From contig SBFU01000489.1 of assembly GCA_006227785.1 (NCBI GenBank), forward strand, positions 1-5,612: DNA of 5,612 nucleotides, in the 5' to 3' direction. Origin of the DNA: Burkholderiales bacterium. Lineage in GTDB: Bacteria; Pseudomonadota; Gammaproteobacteria; Burkholderiales; Burkholderiaceae_C. Positions 1-5,612 of the stretch are shown piece after piece. The notes under the pieces were generated by a model that saw nothing but the letters and a program-made list of their open reading frames with translations, had not been told where the DNA came from and made no database searches. The position numbers and the translations under genes are program-made. The first letter of the stretch is position 1. Each line of letters begins with the position of its first letter.

Positions 1-11
1 CCGGCCTGTGA
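1..11 (+). CDS. Possible 3' end of an upstream gene
   Basis: A TGA at 9-11, read in the frame ggc-ctg-tga, overlaps the GTG at 8-10 that opens the next gene. This gives the GTGA four-base overlap common between translationally coupled genes. Only two codons (Gly-Leu) are visible, so the product cannot be identified. A membrane fusion or other export protein would fit the context, but that is inference. The TGA could equally be a chance out-of-frame stop. Confidence 0.25.
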
Positions 12-2170
12 GTGCGGCCAGCGGGTCCCTGACCTTGCCGTCGAGCGGTCAGCCGCGTCGACGGATACCCTTGCCGGCCATCCGGGACGAGCTCAAGCTG
101 ATGCCGGCAGCGCCCAATGAAGACGGCACACCCGCGTGGGTGATCCAGGACCCGGTGCGCAACCGCTTTTTCCGCATCGGCTGGCTGGAGTTCGAGCTGC
201 TTCTGAACTGGGCCGGCGCGGACGTCCCGACCCTGATCCGTACGGTCAATGCGCAGACACCGCTGAACGTCACTTCCGATGACGTCAAGCAGCTGCTGGG
301 CTTTCTGTCAGAGAACGAACTGCTGCGCCTGGACCAGGCAGCCGATGTGGACCGGGTGCGGGCGCGCCTGGCGCGCACCCGTCGCGCGCCGCTGGAATGG
401 TTGCTGCACAACTACCTGTTCTTCCGGCTGCCGCTGGTGCGGCCGCAGCGCTGGCTGGCCGCCACGGCCCCGTACCTGGCATGGTTGCAGACGCGCACCA
501 CCGCCGTGGTGATCGGCCTCCTGACTTTGCTGGGCCTGTACCTGGTGTCCCGTCAGTGGGACAGTTTCACCCACACCTTTGTGGACCACATGACCTGGTC
601 GGGGGTGTTGGGGTACGCCCTGGCCCTGGTGTTTGCCAAGGCGGTTCATGAGCTCGGGCACGCCTATGCCGCCACCCGGCATGGGGTCCGTGTGGCCCAC
701 ATGGGGGTGGCCTTTCTGGTCATGTTTCCCATGCTCTACACCGACACCGGCGAGAGCTGGCGGCTGAAAGACCCCAAGCACCGGTTGTCCATCGCCAGCG
801 CCGGCATCGTCGTCGAATTGGCTCTGGCCGGTTTGGCCACGCTGGCCTGGGCCATCACCCCTGATGGCGCCTTGCGCAACGGCCTTTTCTTCCTGGCCAC
901 CACCAGCTGGGTGCTGACGCTGGCGATCAACGCCAGTCCATTCATGCGTTTTGATGGGTACTTCATCCTCAGCGACCTGCTGGACATGCCCAACCTGCAT
1001 GAACGTTCCGGTGCGCTGGCCAGGACCTGGCTGAGGCGTCACCTGCTGGGCTTTGCCGATGCGTGGCCGGAGTCATTCAAGCCCGCCCGGCGGCGCGGCC
1101 TGATTGCGTTTGCCCTGACCACCTGGGTCTATCGGCTGGTGGTGTTTCTGGGCATTGCTGTGCTCGTCTATCTGTTTTTTTTCAAGGTGCTCGGCCTGTT
1201 CCTGATGGTGGTGGAACTGGTCTGGTTCATCGGCAAGCCGGTCATGAAGGAACTTCGGCATTGGCACGATCGACGTGCCGAGATCCGCTGGTCCCGCCGG
1301 GCGGCGGCTCTCCTGTTGCTGGGCTTGTTCGCGCTTTTGCTGCTGCTGCCGCTGAACGCCCGTGTCCATGCCCACGGCTGGCTTCGGGCTGAAGAGCAGC
1401 AGCTGCTGTACTCGCCCTTCGAGGCGCAGCTGACCGCGCTTCCGGAGGGCCGGACGTTCAGTCAGGGTGATGTGGTGTTCGCGCTCGATTCCAAGGTGCT
1501 GGGTATCGACCAGGAAAAATCGCGCCAACTGGCCCTCGCACGCGAACGCCAGATGGCGGGACTGATGGGGTTGCCCGATGGCGAGTCGCAGCGCCAGTTG
1601 CTGGCCTCCCAGAAAGCGCTGTTCGAGGCCGAGGAGCGTGCGAGCACGGAGCAGCGCGGGCGCCTGATCCTGCGTGCTCCGTTCGATGGCGTGCTGCACG
1701 ATCTGGATCCCGAGCTGGACAAGGGTGTCTGGGTCCGGCCGTTGCAGCCGCTGGGGATGCTGGTCAATCCGTCCCGCTGGGTGGTCGATGCCTATGTGGC
1801 CGAGGCGGACCTGTCGCGTATCGAGGTCGGCCAGACCGTGCGGATGCGCCAGATGGTCGACCCACCTGTCTGGCGTGACGGCCGGGTGAGCGCCATCGAT
1901 GTGGCACGAACCACGGCCTTGCCCACCCCCATGCTGGACGCAACCCATGGCGGCCCGCTGGCCACGGTGCCCGGGCCGGCAGGAGCCTTCCAGCAGCAGG
2001 TGCCGGTGGCGCGCGATGCCCTGTTCCGTGTGCGCATCGAGCTGGATGGTCCTGCAGACCAGGATCGGATCTCATTGGTGCGGGTGCAGATCGATGGCCG
2101 TCCGGAGGCCCTGATCCAGCGGATCCTGCGCAGCGTCGTCGCGGTGTTTGTGCGCGAAAGCGGCTTCTGA
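8..2170 (+). CDS. PqqD-like / M50 metalloprotease / HlyD-like adaptor fusion membrane protein
   Basis: Large inner-membrane protein (720 aa from GTG) with three parts. Residues about 25-125 are soluble and resemble a PqqD-type winged-helix peptide-binding domain. Residues about 164-410 are membrane segments carrying the site-2-protease signature: HELGH (H214, E215, H218) and, in a later segment, N308-x2-P311-x4-D316-G317, supplying the third zinc ligand. A last hydrophobic segment (about 432-449) leads to a HlyD-like region (about 455-720) with two lipoyl-type half motifs (near 466-495 and 551-585) joined by a short helical hairpin, probably periplasmic. All expected protease residues are present, so an active enzyme is plausible. 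Family relatives often sit beside HlyD and outer-membrane export genes; substrate and role are unknown. The GTG start follows the GTGA overlap. The frame is open to the window edge, so a longer start is possible; the next in-frame ATG (101) would cut into the conserved N-terminus. Confidence 0.85.
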   Translation: MSAASGSLTLPSSGQPRRRIPLPAIRDELKLMPAAPNEDGTPAWVIQDPVRNRFFRIGWLEFELLLNWAGADVPTLIRTVNAQTPLNVTSDDVKQLLGFLSENELLRLDQAADVDRVRARLARTRRAPLEWLLHNYLFFRLPLVRPQRWLAATAPYLAWLQTRTTAVVIGLLTLLGLYLVSRQWDSFTHTFVDHMTWSGVLGYALALVFAKAVHELGHAYAATRHGVRVAHMGVAFLVMFPMLYTDTGESWRLKDPKHRLSIASAGIVVELALAGLATLAWAITPDGALRNGLFFLATTSWVLTLAINASPFMRFDGYFILSDLLDMPNLHERSGALARTWLRRHLLGFADAWPESFKPARRRGLIAFALTTWVYRLVVFLGIAVLVYLFFFKVLGLFLMVVELVWFIGKPVMKELRHWHDRRAEIRWSRRAAALLLLGLFALLLLLPLNARVHAHGWLRAEEQQLLYSPFEAQLTALPEGRTFSQGDVVFALDSKVLGIDQEKSRQLALARERQMAGLMGLPDGESQRQLLASQKALFEAEERASTEQRGRLILRAPFDGVLHDLDPELDKGVWVRPLQPLGMLVNPSRWVVDAYVAEADLSRIEVGQTVRMRQMVDPPVWRDGRVSAIDVARTTALPTPMLDATHGGPLATVPGPAGAFQQQVPVARDALFRVRIELDGPADQDRISLVRVQIDGRPEALIQRILRSVVAVFVRESGF

Positions 2171-2231
2171 CGGCGACCGGCGCCATGCTGGACGGCCGGT
2201 TGAAAAAGCCACCACCGCCATGCAACAGGGG

Positions 2232-2257
2232 CATGTTTCTGGGATCATAGAAACATG
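2232..2257. repeat. Perfect 9-bp inverted repeat spanning a start codon
   Basis: CATGTTTCT at 2232-2240 and AGAAACATG at 2249-2257 are exact reverse complements separated by 8 bases. The right arm ends with the ATG start of the EEP-family gene. The arrangement could be an operator for a dimeric regulator, or an RNA hairpin that hides the start codon if transcription begins upstream. The symmetry is directly visible; its function is inference. Confidence 0.6.
2240..2248 (+). promoter_or_regulatory. Candidate extended -10 promoter element for the EEP-clsB pair
   Basis: TG-g-GATCAT matches the extended -10 pattern TGnTATAAT at the TG and at four of six hexamer positions. It ends six bases before the ATG at 2255, so transcription would begin at or next to the start codon and give a leaderless message. 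This fits the lack of a Shine-Dalgarno sequence at normal spacing. No convincing -35 hexamer is visible 16-18 bases upstream, so the call is tentative. Confidence 0.33.
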
Positions 2258-2983
2258 ACAACCGTTCGGGTGGCCACCTACAACATCCACAAAGGCGTGC
2301 AAGGGCTTGGGCTGGCACGGCGGCTGGAAATCCACAACCTCGTGCATGCGGTCGAGCAGTTCGATGCCGACATCGTGTGCCTGCAGGAGGTGCGCCGCAA
2401 CAACCGAAAGATGGAGCGCCTGTTCACCCGCTGGCCCGACCTGGATCAGGCGGGCTATCTCTCGCCCGAGGGCTATGAGGCCGTCTACCGCACCAACGCG
2501 GTGACCCGGCATGGCGAACACGGCAACGCGCTGCTTTCGCGCTGGCCAGTGATGGCCAGTGGCCACTCGGATGTTTCCGACCACCGTTTCGAGCAGCGCG
2601 GCCTGCTCCATGTCGAGCTGCTGGTGGAAGGCCTGGCCCTGCATGTGATCGTGGTGCACCTGGGCCTGATTCATGCCAGCCGGGAACGCCAGGTGCAACG
2701 CCTGGGCCAGTTCATCGAACAGGAAGTCCCGCCCGAGGCGCCGCTGGTGGTGGCTGGCGACTTCAACGACTGGGGTGCCCAGCTTCTGCGGCCGATGGCA
2801 AAAATGAATCTGCACACGTTCGAGGGCATCCGACTGGCCACCTTCCCCTCGCGCCTGCCCCTGCTGCACCTGGATCGCATCTTTGTCCGCGGTTTGCATC
2901 CGATCTCGGCCCATGTGCCCCACGGCAGGGCCTGGTCGCGCATGTCGGACCACCTGCCGCTGATAGCCGAGTTCGGGCTGTGA
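2255..2983 (+). CDS. Endonuclease/exonuclease/phosphatase (EEP) family protein, YbhP-like
   Basis: A 242-residue single-domain protein of the metal-dependent EEP (DNase I-like) fold. The family signatures appear in order: TYNIHKG with N10, CLQEV with the metal-binding E45, HGNALLSRWP around residues 89-98, VHLGL with H135, GDFND with D169 and N171, LDRIF with D207, and the terminal SDHLPL with D232 and the general-base-type H233. All catalytic positions are kept, so a phosphodiesterase or phosphatase activity is expected; the substrate is unknown. No signal peptide is seen, so it is probably cytoplasmic. It overlaps the cardiolipin synthase gene by one base (TGATG), as ybhP neighbours clsB in Escherichia coli, which hints at a phospholipid-linked role rather than DNA repair. 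The ATG is chosen because the conserved fold begins at residue 4. The start lies in an inverted repeat and lacks a clear ribosome-binding site. Confidence 0.88.
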   Translation: MTTVRVATYNIHKGVQGLGLARRLEIHNLVHAVEQFDADIVCLQEVRRNNRKMERLFTRWPDLDQAGYLSPEGYEAVYRTNAVTRHGEHGNALLSRWPVMASGHSDVSDHRFEQRGLLHVELLVEGLALHVIVVHLGLIHASRERQVQRLGQFIEQEVPPEAPLVVAGDFNDWGAQLLRPMAKMNLHTFEGIRLATFPSRLPLLHLDRIFVRGLHPISAHVPHGRAWSRMSDHLPLIAEFGL

Positions 2984-4284
2984 TGCCACACCTGCTGGCG
3001 AGCGATGTCAAGGCCAGGGCGGGGTCGTTCGCCGCAGACGGGCACCAGCTGGTCCTGCTGCAGGGGGGAGACGAGCTGTTTCCGGCCCTGGTCGAGGCCA
3101 TGGACGCAGCGCGACAGGTCATTCACCTTGAAACCTACATCTTCGAGTTTGCTGGCAGCGCACTGAGCGTGGCGGAGGCCATGGAGCGCGCGGCGCTGCG
3201 TGGTGTGCTGGTGAGGCTGGTCATCGACGGGGTGGGGACACCGAGGGTGCCGACAGAGTGGCGTGAACGCTTTGCCCGTGCCGGCGTGCGCTGGCATGTC
3301 TATGCGCCCCTGGGCAGACTGGGGCTGCTCATCCCCAGCAACTGGCGGCGCCTGCACCGCAAGCTGTGCGTGGTCGACGGGACGGTTGGTTTCTGTGGTG
3401 GCATCAACATCATCGACGACCGGGACGATGTGGTGCTGGGGCGTCTGGCTGAACCGCGGCTGGATTTCTCGCTGCGGGTCGCCGGACCCCTGGTTTCGGG
3501 CATGGTGGAAACCATGGAGCAGCTGTGGTGGCGGCTGCAGGCGGTGCGCAAGGCCCGACGGCGGGAGTTCGTGGCCGCCTGGGAGGCCTTGCGCGAAACC
3601 TTGCCGGTCGGCGATTTCACCGCCATTTTGCAGATGCCGGAGGCGCCCCCGGATGTGCAGGACGCGGAAAGCCTGATCACCCAACCGGCCGCCCTGCCTG
3701 GGGTGCACGGGGTACGGGCGGCCCTCTTGTTGCGCGACAACGTCAGCCACCGGCACGACATCGAACGGGCCTACCTCAAAGCCATTGGTGAGGCCCGCGA
3801 AGAGATCGTCATTGCCAATGCCTACTTCATACCCGGACGCAAGCTGCGCCGTGCCCTGTCCATTGCCGTGCGGCGTGGAGTGCGGGTCCGCTTGCTGCTG
3901 CAGGGCAAGTACGAGCGGTTCCTGCAGTACCGGGCAGCACGGCCGGTGTACCTGCGCCTGGCCGAGGCTGGCATCGAGATCCACGAATACGAACCCAGCT
4001 CGTTGCATGCCAAGGTGGCTGTGGTCGATCAACGCTGGGCCACCGTGGGTTCGACCAACCTGGACCCCCTGTCGCTGCTGCTTGCGCGTGAGGCGAACGT
4101 GATGACCCGGGACCGGCGCTTTGCGCGCCTGCTGCACCAGCGCCTGGACGGCATTGTGCGTGACTCCAGCCAGCGGCTGGACCTGGCCGTGTTGCAGAAC
4201 CGGCCCTGGCGCGAACGTCTGCTGGACTGGCTGGCCTTTGGGGTGATGCGGTCCACGCTGTTCCTGACCGGTCACCGATACTGA
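2983..4284 (+). CDS. clsB: Cardiolipin synthase, ClsB type (phospholipase D superfamily)
   Basis: A 433-residue phospholipase D superfamily enzyme with two HKD motifs: H125-x-K127-x4-D132, followed by a GGINI segment, and H342-x-K344-x4-D349, followed by GSTNLDPLS. These form one active site that uses a phosphohistidine intermediate. ClsB enzymes make cardiolipin by joining phosphatidyl groups, in E. coli with phosphatidylglycerol as acceptor. The N-terminus lacks the two transmembrane helices typical of ClsA, and the length is close to E. coli ClsB (about 413 aa), so a peripheral membrane enzyme is expected. The ATG at 2983 overlaps the previous stop as TGATG. A GTG at 2980 directly before it would add one residue and give a GTGA overlap; both imply translational coupling. 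Pairing with the EEP gene supports ClsB over other PLD enzymes. No ybhN-like membrane protein follows. The exact acceptor lipid cannot be read from sequence. Confidence 0.88.
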   Translation: MPHLLASDVKARAGSFAADGHQLVLLQGGDELFPALVEAMDAARQVIHLETYIFEFAGSALSVAEAMERAALRGVLVRLVIDGVGTPRVPTEWRERFARAGVRWHVYAPLGRLGLLIPSNWRRLHRKLCVVDGTVGFCGGINIIDDRDDVVLGRLAEPRLDFSLRVAGPLVSGMVETMEQLWWRLQAVRKARRREFVAAWEALRETLPVGDFTAILQMPEAPPDVQDAESLITQPAALPGVHGVRAALLLRDNVSHRHDIERAYLKAIGEAREEIVIANAYFIPGRKLRRALSIAVRRGVRVRLLLQGKYERFLQYRAARPVYLRLAEAGIEIHEYEPSSLHAKVAVVDQRWATVGSTNLDPLSLLLAREANVMTRDRRFARLLHQRLDGIVRDSSQRLDLAVLQNRPWRERLLDWLAFGVMRSTLFLTGHRY

Positions 4285-4357
4285 CGACACCGTTTCGACA
4301 GAAGTCCCCATGAATCGGGTGATTTCGGGCCCCGTCAGCAGGCGGTCCCGGCCCGGG

Positions 4358-4366
4358 TGTTAGCAT
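4358..4366 (+). promoter_or_regulatory. Candidate extended -10 promoter for folE-BLUF
   Basis: TG-t-TAGCAT resembles the extended -10 consensus, with four of six hexamer matches plus the TG. It lies in the 90-odd-base gap after clsB, a few bases before the cluster of possible folE start codons at 4372, 4378 and 4396. No good -35 is visible at 17-base spacing. The rest of the gap (4285-4357) holds only GC-rich partial dyads without a T-run and no small gene that I can support. Confidence 0.33.
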
Positions 4367-4377
4367 GGGGCATGCTC

Positions 4378-5103
4378 ATGAAATCCGACCAGCCCATGAA
4401 CAACGCAGCCGAACATGACGACGGTGAACAGGGCGTGCCTGTTTCCGTGAAGATCCGAGAACGCGTTCTGGCAGCCCGCAGGCGCTTTCACTCGAACGAC
4501 AACATCGCCGAATTCATCCAGCCAGGCGAACTCGAGAAACTGCTGGACGAGGTGACGGAGAAGATGCACGGTGTGCTTGAGAGCATGGTCATCGACACCG
4601 AGAACGACCACAACACCAGCGACACGGCACGCCGGGTGGCGAAGATGTACCTCAAGGAGGTGTTTGCCGGACGTTACGTCCAGGGCCCGACCGTCACCGA
4701 GTTTCCGAACGCCGAACACCTCAACGAGCTGATGATCGTCGGACCGATCACGGTGCGCAGCGCGTGCAGCCATCACTTCTGTCCGGTGATCGGAAAGATC
4801 TGGATTGGCGTCATGCCCAACGAGCACACGAATGTCATCGGGCTGTCCAAATACGCCCGCCTAGCCGAGTGGATCATGGGGCGGCCGCAAATCCAGGAAG
4901 AGGCCGTGGTGCAACTGGCCGACCTGATCCAGGAAAAGACCCAGCCCGACGGCCTGGCCATCGTGATGGAGGCCAGCCACTATTGCATGGCTTGGCGCGG
5001 CGTCAAGGACATGGACAGCAAGATGATCAACTCTGTCATGCGGGGCGTGTTCCTCAAGGACTCCAACCTGCGTCGCGAGTTTCTCGCCTTGATTCCCCGT
5101 TAA
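4378..5103 (+). CDS. folE: GTP cyclohydrolase I (type IA), CSHH variant
   Basis: Converts GTP to 7,8-dihydroneopterin triphosphate and formate, the first step of tetrahydrofolate and pterin synthesis, as a cytoplasmic multimer. Residues counted from ATG 4378 (241 aa; E. coli FolE is 222): zinc ligands C130, H133 and C203; catalytic-type H132 and H201; the substrate-binding VIGLSKYAR segment (S157, K158, R161); Q173-E174 in the RPQIQEE segment, where the Glu anchors guanine in known structures; and R207 in CMAWRGV. All core residues are present, but the usual CEHH reads CSHH, and the normally Thr/Ser-rich stretch before the C-terminal GxF reads SKMINSVMRGVF. This is therefore a divergent FolE subgroup, probably still a cyclohydrolase. 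The start is uncertain: in-frame GTG 4357 and ATG 4372, 4378 and 4396. I chose 4378 because GGGG lies 7 bases upstream; 4372 would suit a leaderless message. The BLUF gene follows after 24 bases. Confidence 0.87.
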   Translation: MKSDQPMNNAAEHDDGEQGVPVSVKIRERVLAARRRFHSNDNIAEFIQPGELEKLLDEVTEKMHGVLESMVIDTENDHNTSDTARRVAKMYLKEVFAGRYVQGPTVTEFPNAEHLNELMIVGPITVRSACSHHFCPVIGKIWIGVMPNEHTNVIGLSKYARLAEWIMGRPQIQEEAVVQLADLIQEKTQPDGLAIVMEASHYCMAWRGVKDMDSKMINSVMRGVFLKDSNLRREFLALIPR

Positions 5104-5117
5104 ATTCCAACTTCATC

Positions 5118-5121
5118 AGGT
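5118..5121 (+). promoter_or_regulatory. Ribosome-binding site of the BLUF gene
   Basis: AGGT, six bases before the ATG at 5128, is a short but well-placed Shine-Dalgarno match. It is clearer than anything upstream of the EEP or folE starts, as expected for an internal operon gene. No promoter is evident in the 24-base gap. Confidence 0.5.
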
Positions 5122-5127
5122 CACAAC

Positions 5128-5553
5128 ATGCTGGTCCGCCTGCTTTACGTCAGCCGTGCAGTCGACAAGGACTGCAACAAGGCCATCGAGTCGATTCTGG
5201 AGTCTTCGCGCCAGCACAACCTGGGCAATGGCATCACAGGGGTGTTGTGTTACGGTGGCGGGGTTTTCCTGCAGGCGATCGAAGGTGGTCGCAGCGCCGT
5301 CAACATCCTCTACAACCACATCGTGGCCGACAAGCGCCACACCGATGTGGTGCTGCTGCACTACGAGGAAATCTCCGAGCGTCGTTTCGGTGGCTGGACC
5401 ATGGGCACGGTCAACCTGTCCAAGCTCAACACCTCGATCGTGCTCAAGTACTCCGAGCGCCCTGAATTCGACCCCTACGCCGTCTCCGGCAAGGTGTCGC
5501 TGGCGCTGCTCGAAGAGCTGATGGCGACGGCCAGCATCATCGGGCGGGCTTGA
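5128..5553 (+). CDS. Short BLUF-domain blue-light photoreceptor
   Basis: A 141-residue protein that is almost entirely a BLUF domain, a soluble FAD-binding blue-light sensor. Every key position of the flavin pocket can be placed at the same spacing as in AppA: Y7 in LLYVS (AppA Y21), H30-N31 (H44, N45), Q49 in FLQAIEG (Q63), W90 (W104) and M92 (M106) in GGWTMG. ITGVL and the RH before the last strands are also typical. A photoactive Tyr-Gln hydrogen-bond switch is therefore expected. Residues about 95-141 form the usual short C-terminal helices; there is no attached EAL, cyclase or DNA-binding output domain, so it must signal through a partner protein, as short BLUF proteins such as PixD do. 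The partner is unknown. It lies 24 bases after folE on the same strand and is probably co-transcribed. The ATG fits both the ribosome-binding site and the domain start. Confidence 0.92.
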   Translation: MLVRLLYVSRAVDKDCNKAIESILESSRQHNLGNGITGVLCYGGGVFLQAIEGGRSAVNILYNHIVADKRHTDVVLLHYEEISERRFGGWTMGTVNLSKLNTSIVLKYSERPEFDPYAVSGKVSLALLEELMATASIIGRA

Positions 5554-5560
5554 AGGCGAG

Positions 5561-5612
5561 TGATGGCCCCCACGCTCCGCCGCTGCGCGGGTCGCTGCCC
5601 CCCGAGGGGGCT
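5561..5612. repeat. C/G-rich extragenic repeat element (Comamonadaceae-type), cut by the window end
   Basis: Immediately after the BLUF gene lies a non-coding stretch with nested dyads. GCCCCC at 5566-5571 is complementary to GGGGGC at 5606-5611. CCGC at 5577-5580 pairs with GCGG at 5587-5590, and GCCCCC at 5597-5602 can also pair with GGGGGC at 5606-5611. The dyads are visible in the sequence. That it belongs to a dispersed intergenic repeat family is my recollection of similar sequence downstream of many Comamonadaceae genes and was not searched here. Confidence 0.5.
5597..5612 (+). terminator. Candidate hairpin terminator after the folE-BLUF unit
   Basis: GCCCCC, a CGA loop and GGGGGC form a 6-bp all-G/C stem 44 bases after the BLUF stop codon. 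The last visible base after the stem is T. The window ends there, so the T-run needed for an intrinsic terminator cannot be confirmed. Confidence 0.4.

Noticed and set aside
308..1948. Two long - strand open frames (308-1042 and 1073-1948) under the M50-HlyD gene
   Set aside because: Antisense shadows of a motif-supported membrane protein. The translations are Gln/Gly/His-rich with no domain or membrane pattern.
2174..2202. GC-rich stem (ACCGGC / GCCGGT, extendable to 8 bp with one G-T pair) after the M50-HlyD stop, considered as a terminator
   Set aside because: The + strand continues with AAAAAG rather than a T-run and the loop is 13 bases, so an intrinsic terminator is not supported. It might still slow or attenuate transcription.
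2200..2205. TTGAAA as a -35 box for the EEP gene
   Set aside because: It lies 37 bases before the candidate -10 at 2243, far outside workable sigma-70 spacing.
2072..2989. A 305-codon - strand open frame across the EEP gene
   Set aside because: It is opposite a gene with every EEP catalytic motif intact and shows no family features of its own.
2671..4311. Long open frame (546 codons) on the - strand across the clsB region
   Set aside because: It lies antisense to a gene with clear HKD motifs, has low-complexity Gln/His/Pro/Arg-rich composition and no recognisable domain. It is explained by the strong third-position G/C bias of the + strand genes.
4326..4355. CGGGCC / GGCCCG dyad between clsB and folE, considered as a terminator
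   Set aside because: It has a short stem, an 18-base loop and no T-run, in a stretch where GC-rich matches are expected by chance.
4764..5465. A 233-codon + strand open frame overlapping the end of folE and most of the BLUF gene
   Set aside because: It is out of frame with both well-supported genes, and its Arg/Gln/Pro/His-rich translation has no recognisable domain.

Overview
The window reads as GC-rich chromosomal DNA from a betaproteobacterium, most likely Burkholderiales and Comamonadaceae-like. The signs are high GC with strong third-position G/C bias, protein sequences typical of that group, and a C/G-rich extragenic element at the right edge that resembles a dispersed repeat I recall from Comamonadaceae genomes. 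The taxonomic call is inference. All five complete genes lie on the + strand and are tightly packed. No gene-free stretch exceeds about 95 bases, and I see no tRNA, rRNA, CRISPR array, insertion sequence or phage gene.

Left part (8-2170): a 720-residue membrane protein that joins a PqqD-like N-terminal region, an intact M50/site-2-protease-type metalloprotease core and a HlyD-like periplasmic adaptor region. Its GTG start overlaps a possible stop codon of a gene further left (GTGA), so it is probably the distal gene of an export-type operon lying mostly outside the window.

Middle (2255-4284): an endonuclease/exonuclease/phosphatase (EEP) family protein overlaps by one base (TGATG) a phospholipase-D-type cardiolipin synthase of the ClsB class. 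This matches the ybhP-clsB pair of enterobacteria and suggests a phospholipid or membrane function. The EEP start codon lies inside a perfect 9-bp inverted repeat with no good Shine-Dalgarno sequence, and a possible extended -10 sits in the loop.

Right part (about 4358-5553): a GTP cyclohydrolase I (FolE) with a CSHH zinc motif in place of the usual CEHH is followed 24 bases later by a short single-domain BLUF blue-light photoreceptor with all flavin-pocket residues present. The two are probably co-transcribed, placing a pterin/folate enzyme and a light sensor in one unit. The window ends in the C/G-rich repeat, whose terminal hairpin may be a terminator.

These are three functional blocks (export/proteolysis, cardiolipin synthesis, pterin synthesis with light sensing) rather than one obvious system. 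The least characterised parts are the PqqD-M50-HlyD fusion and the folE-BLUF pairing.
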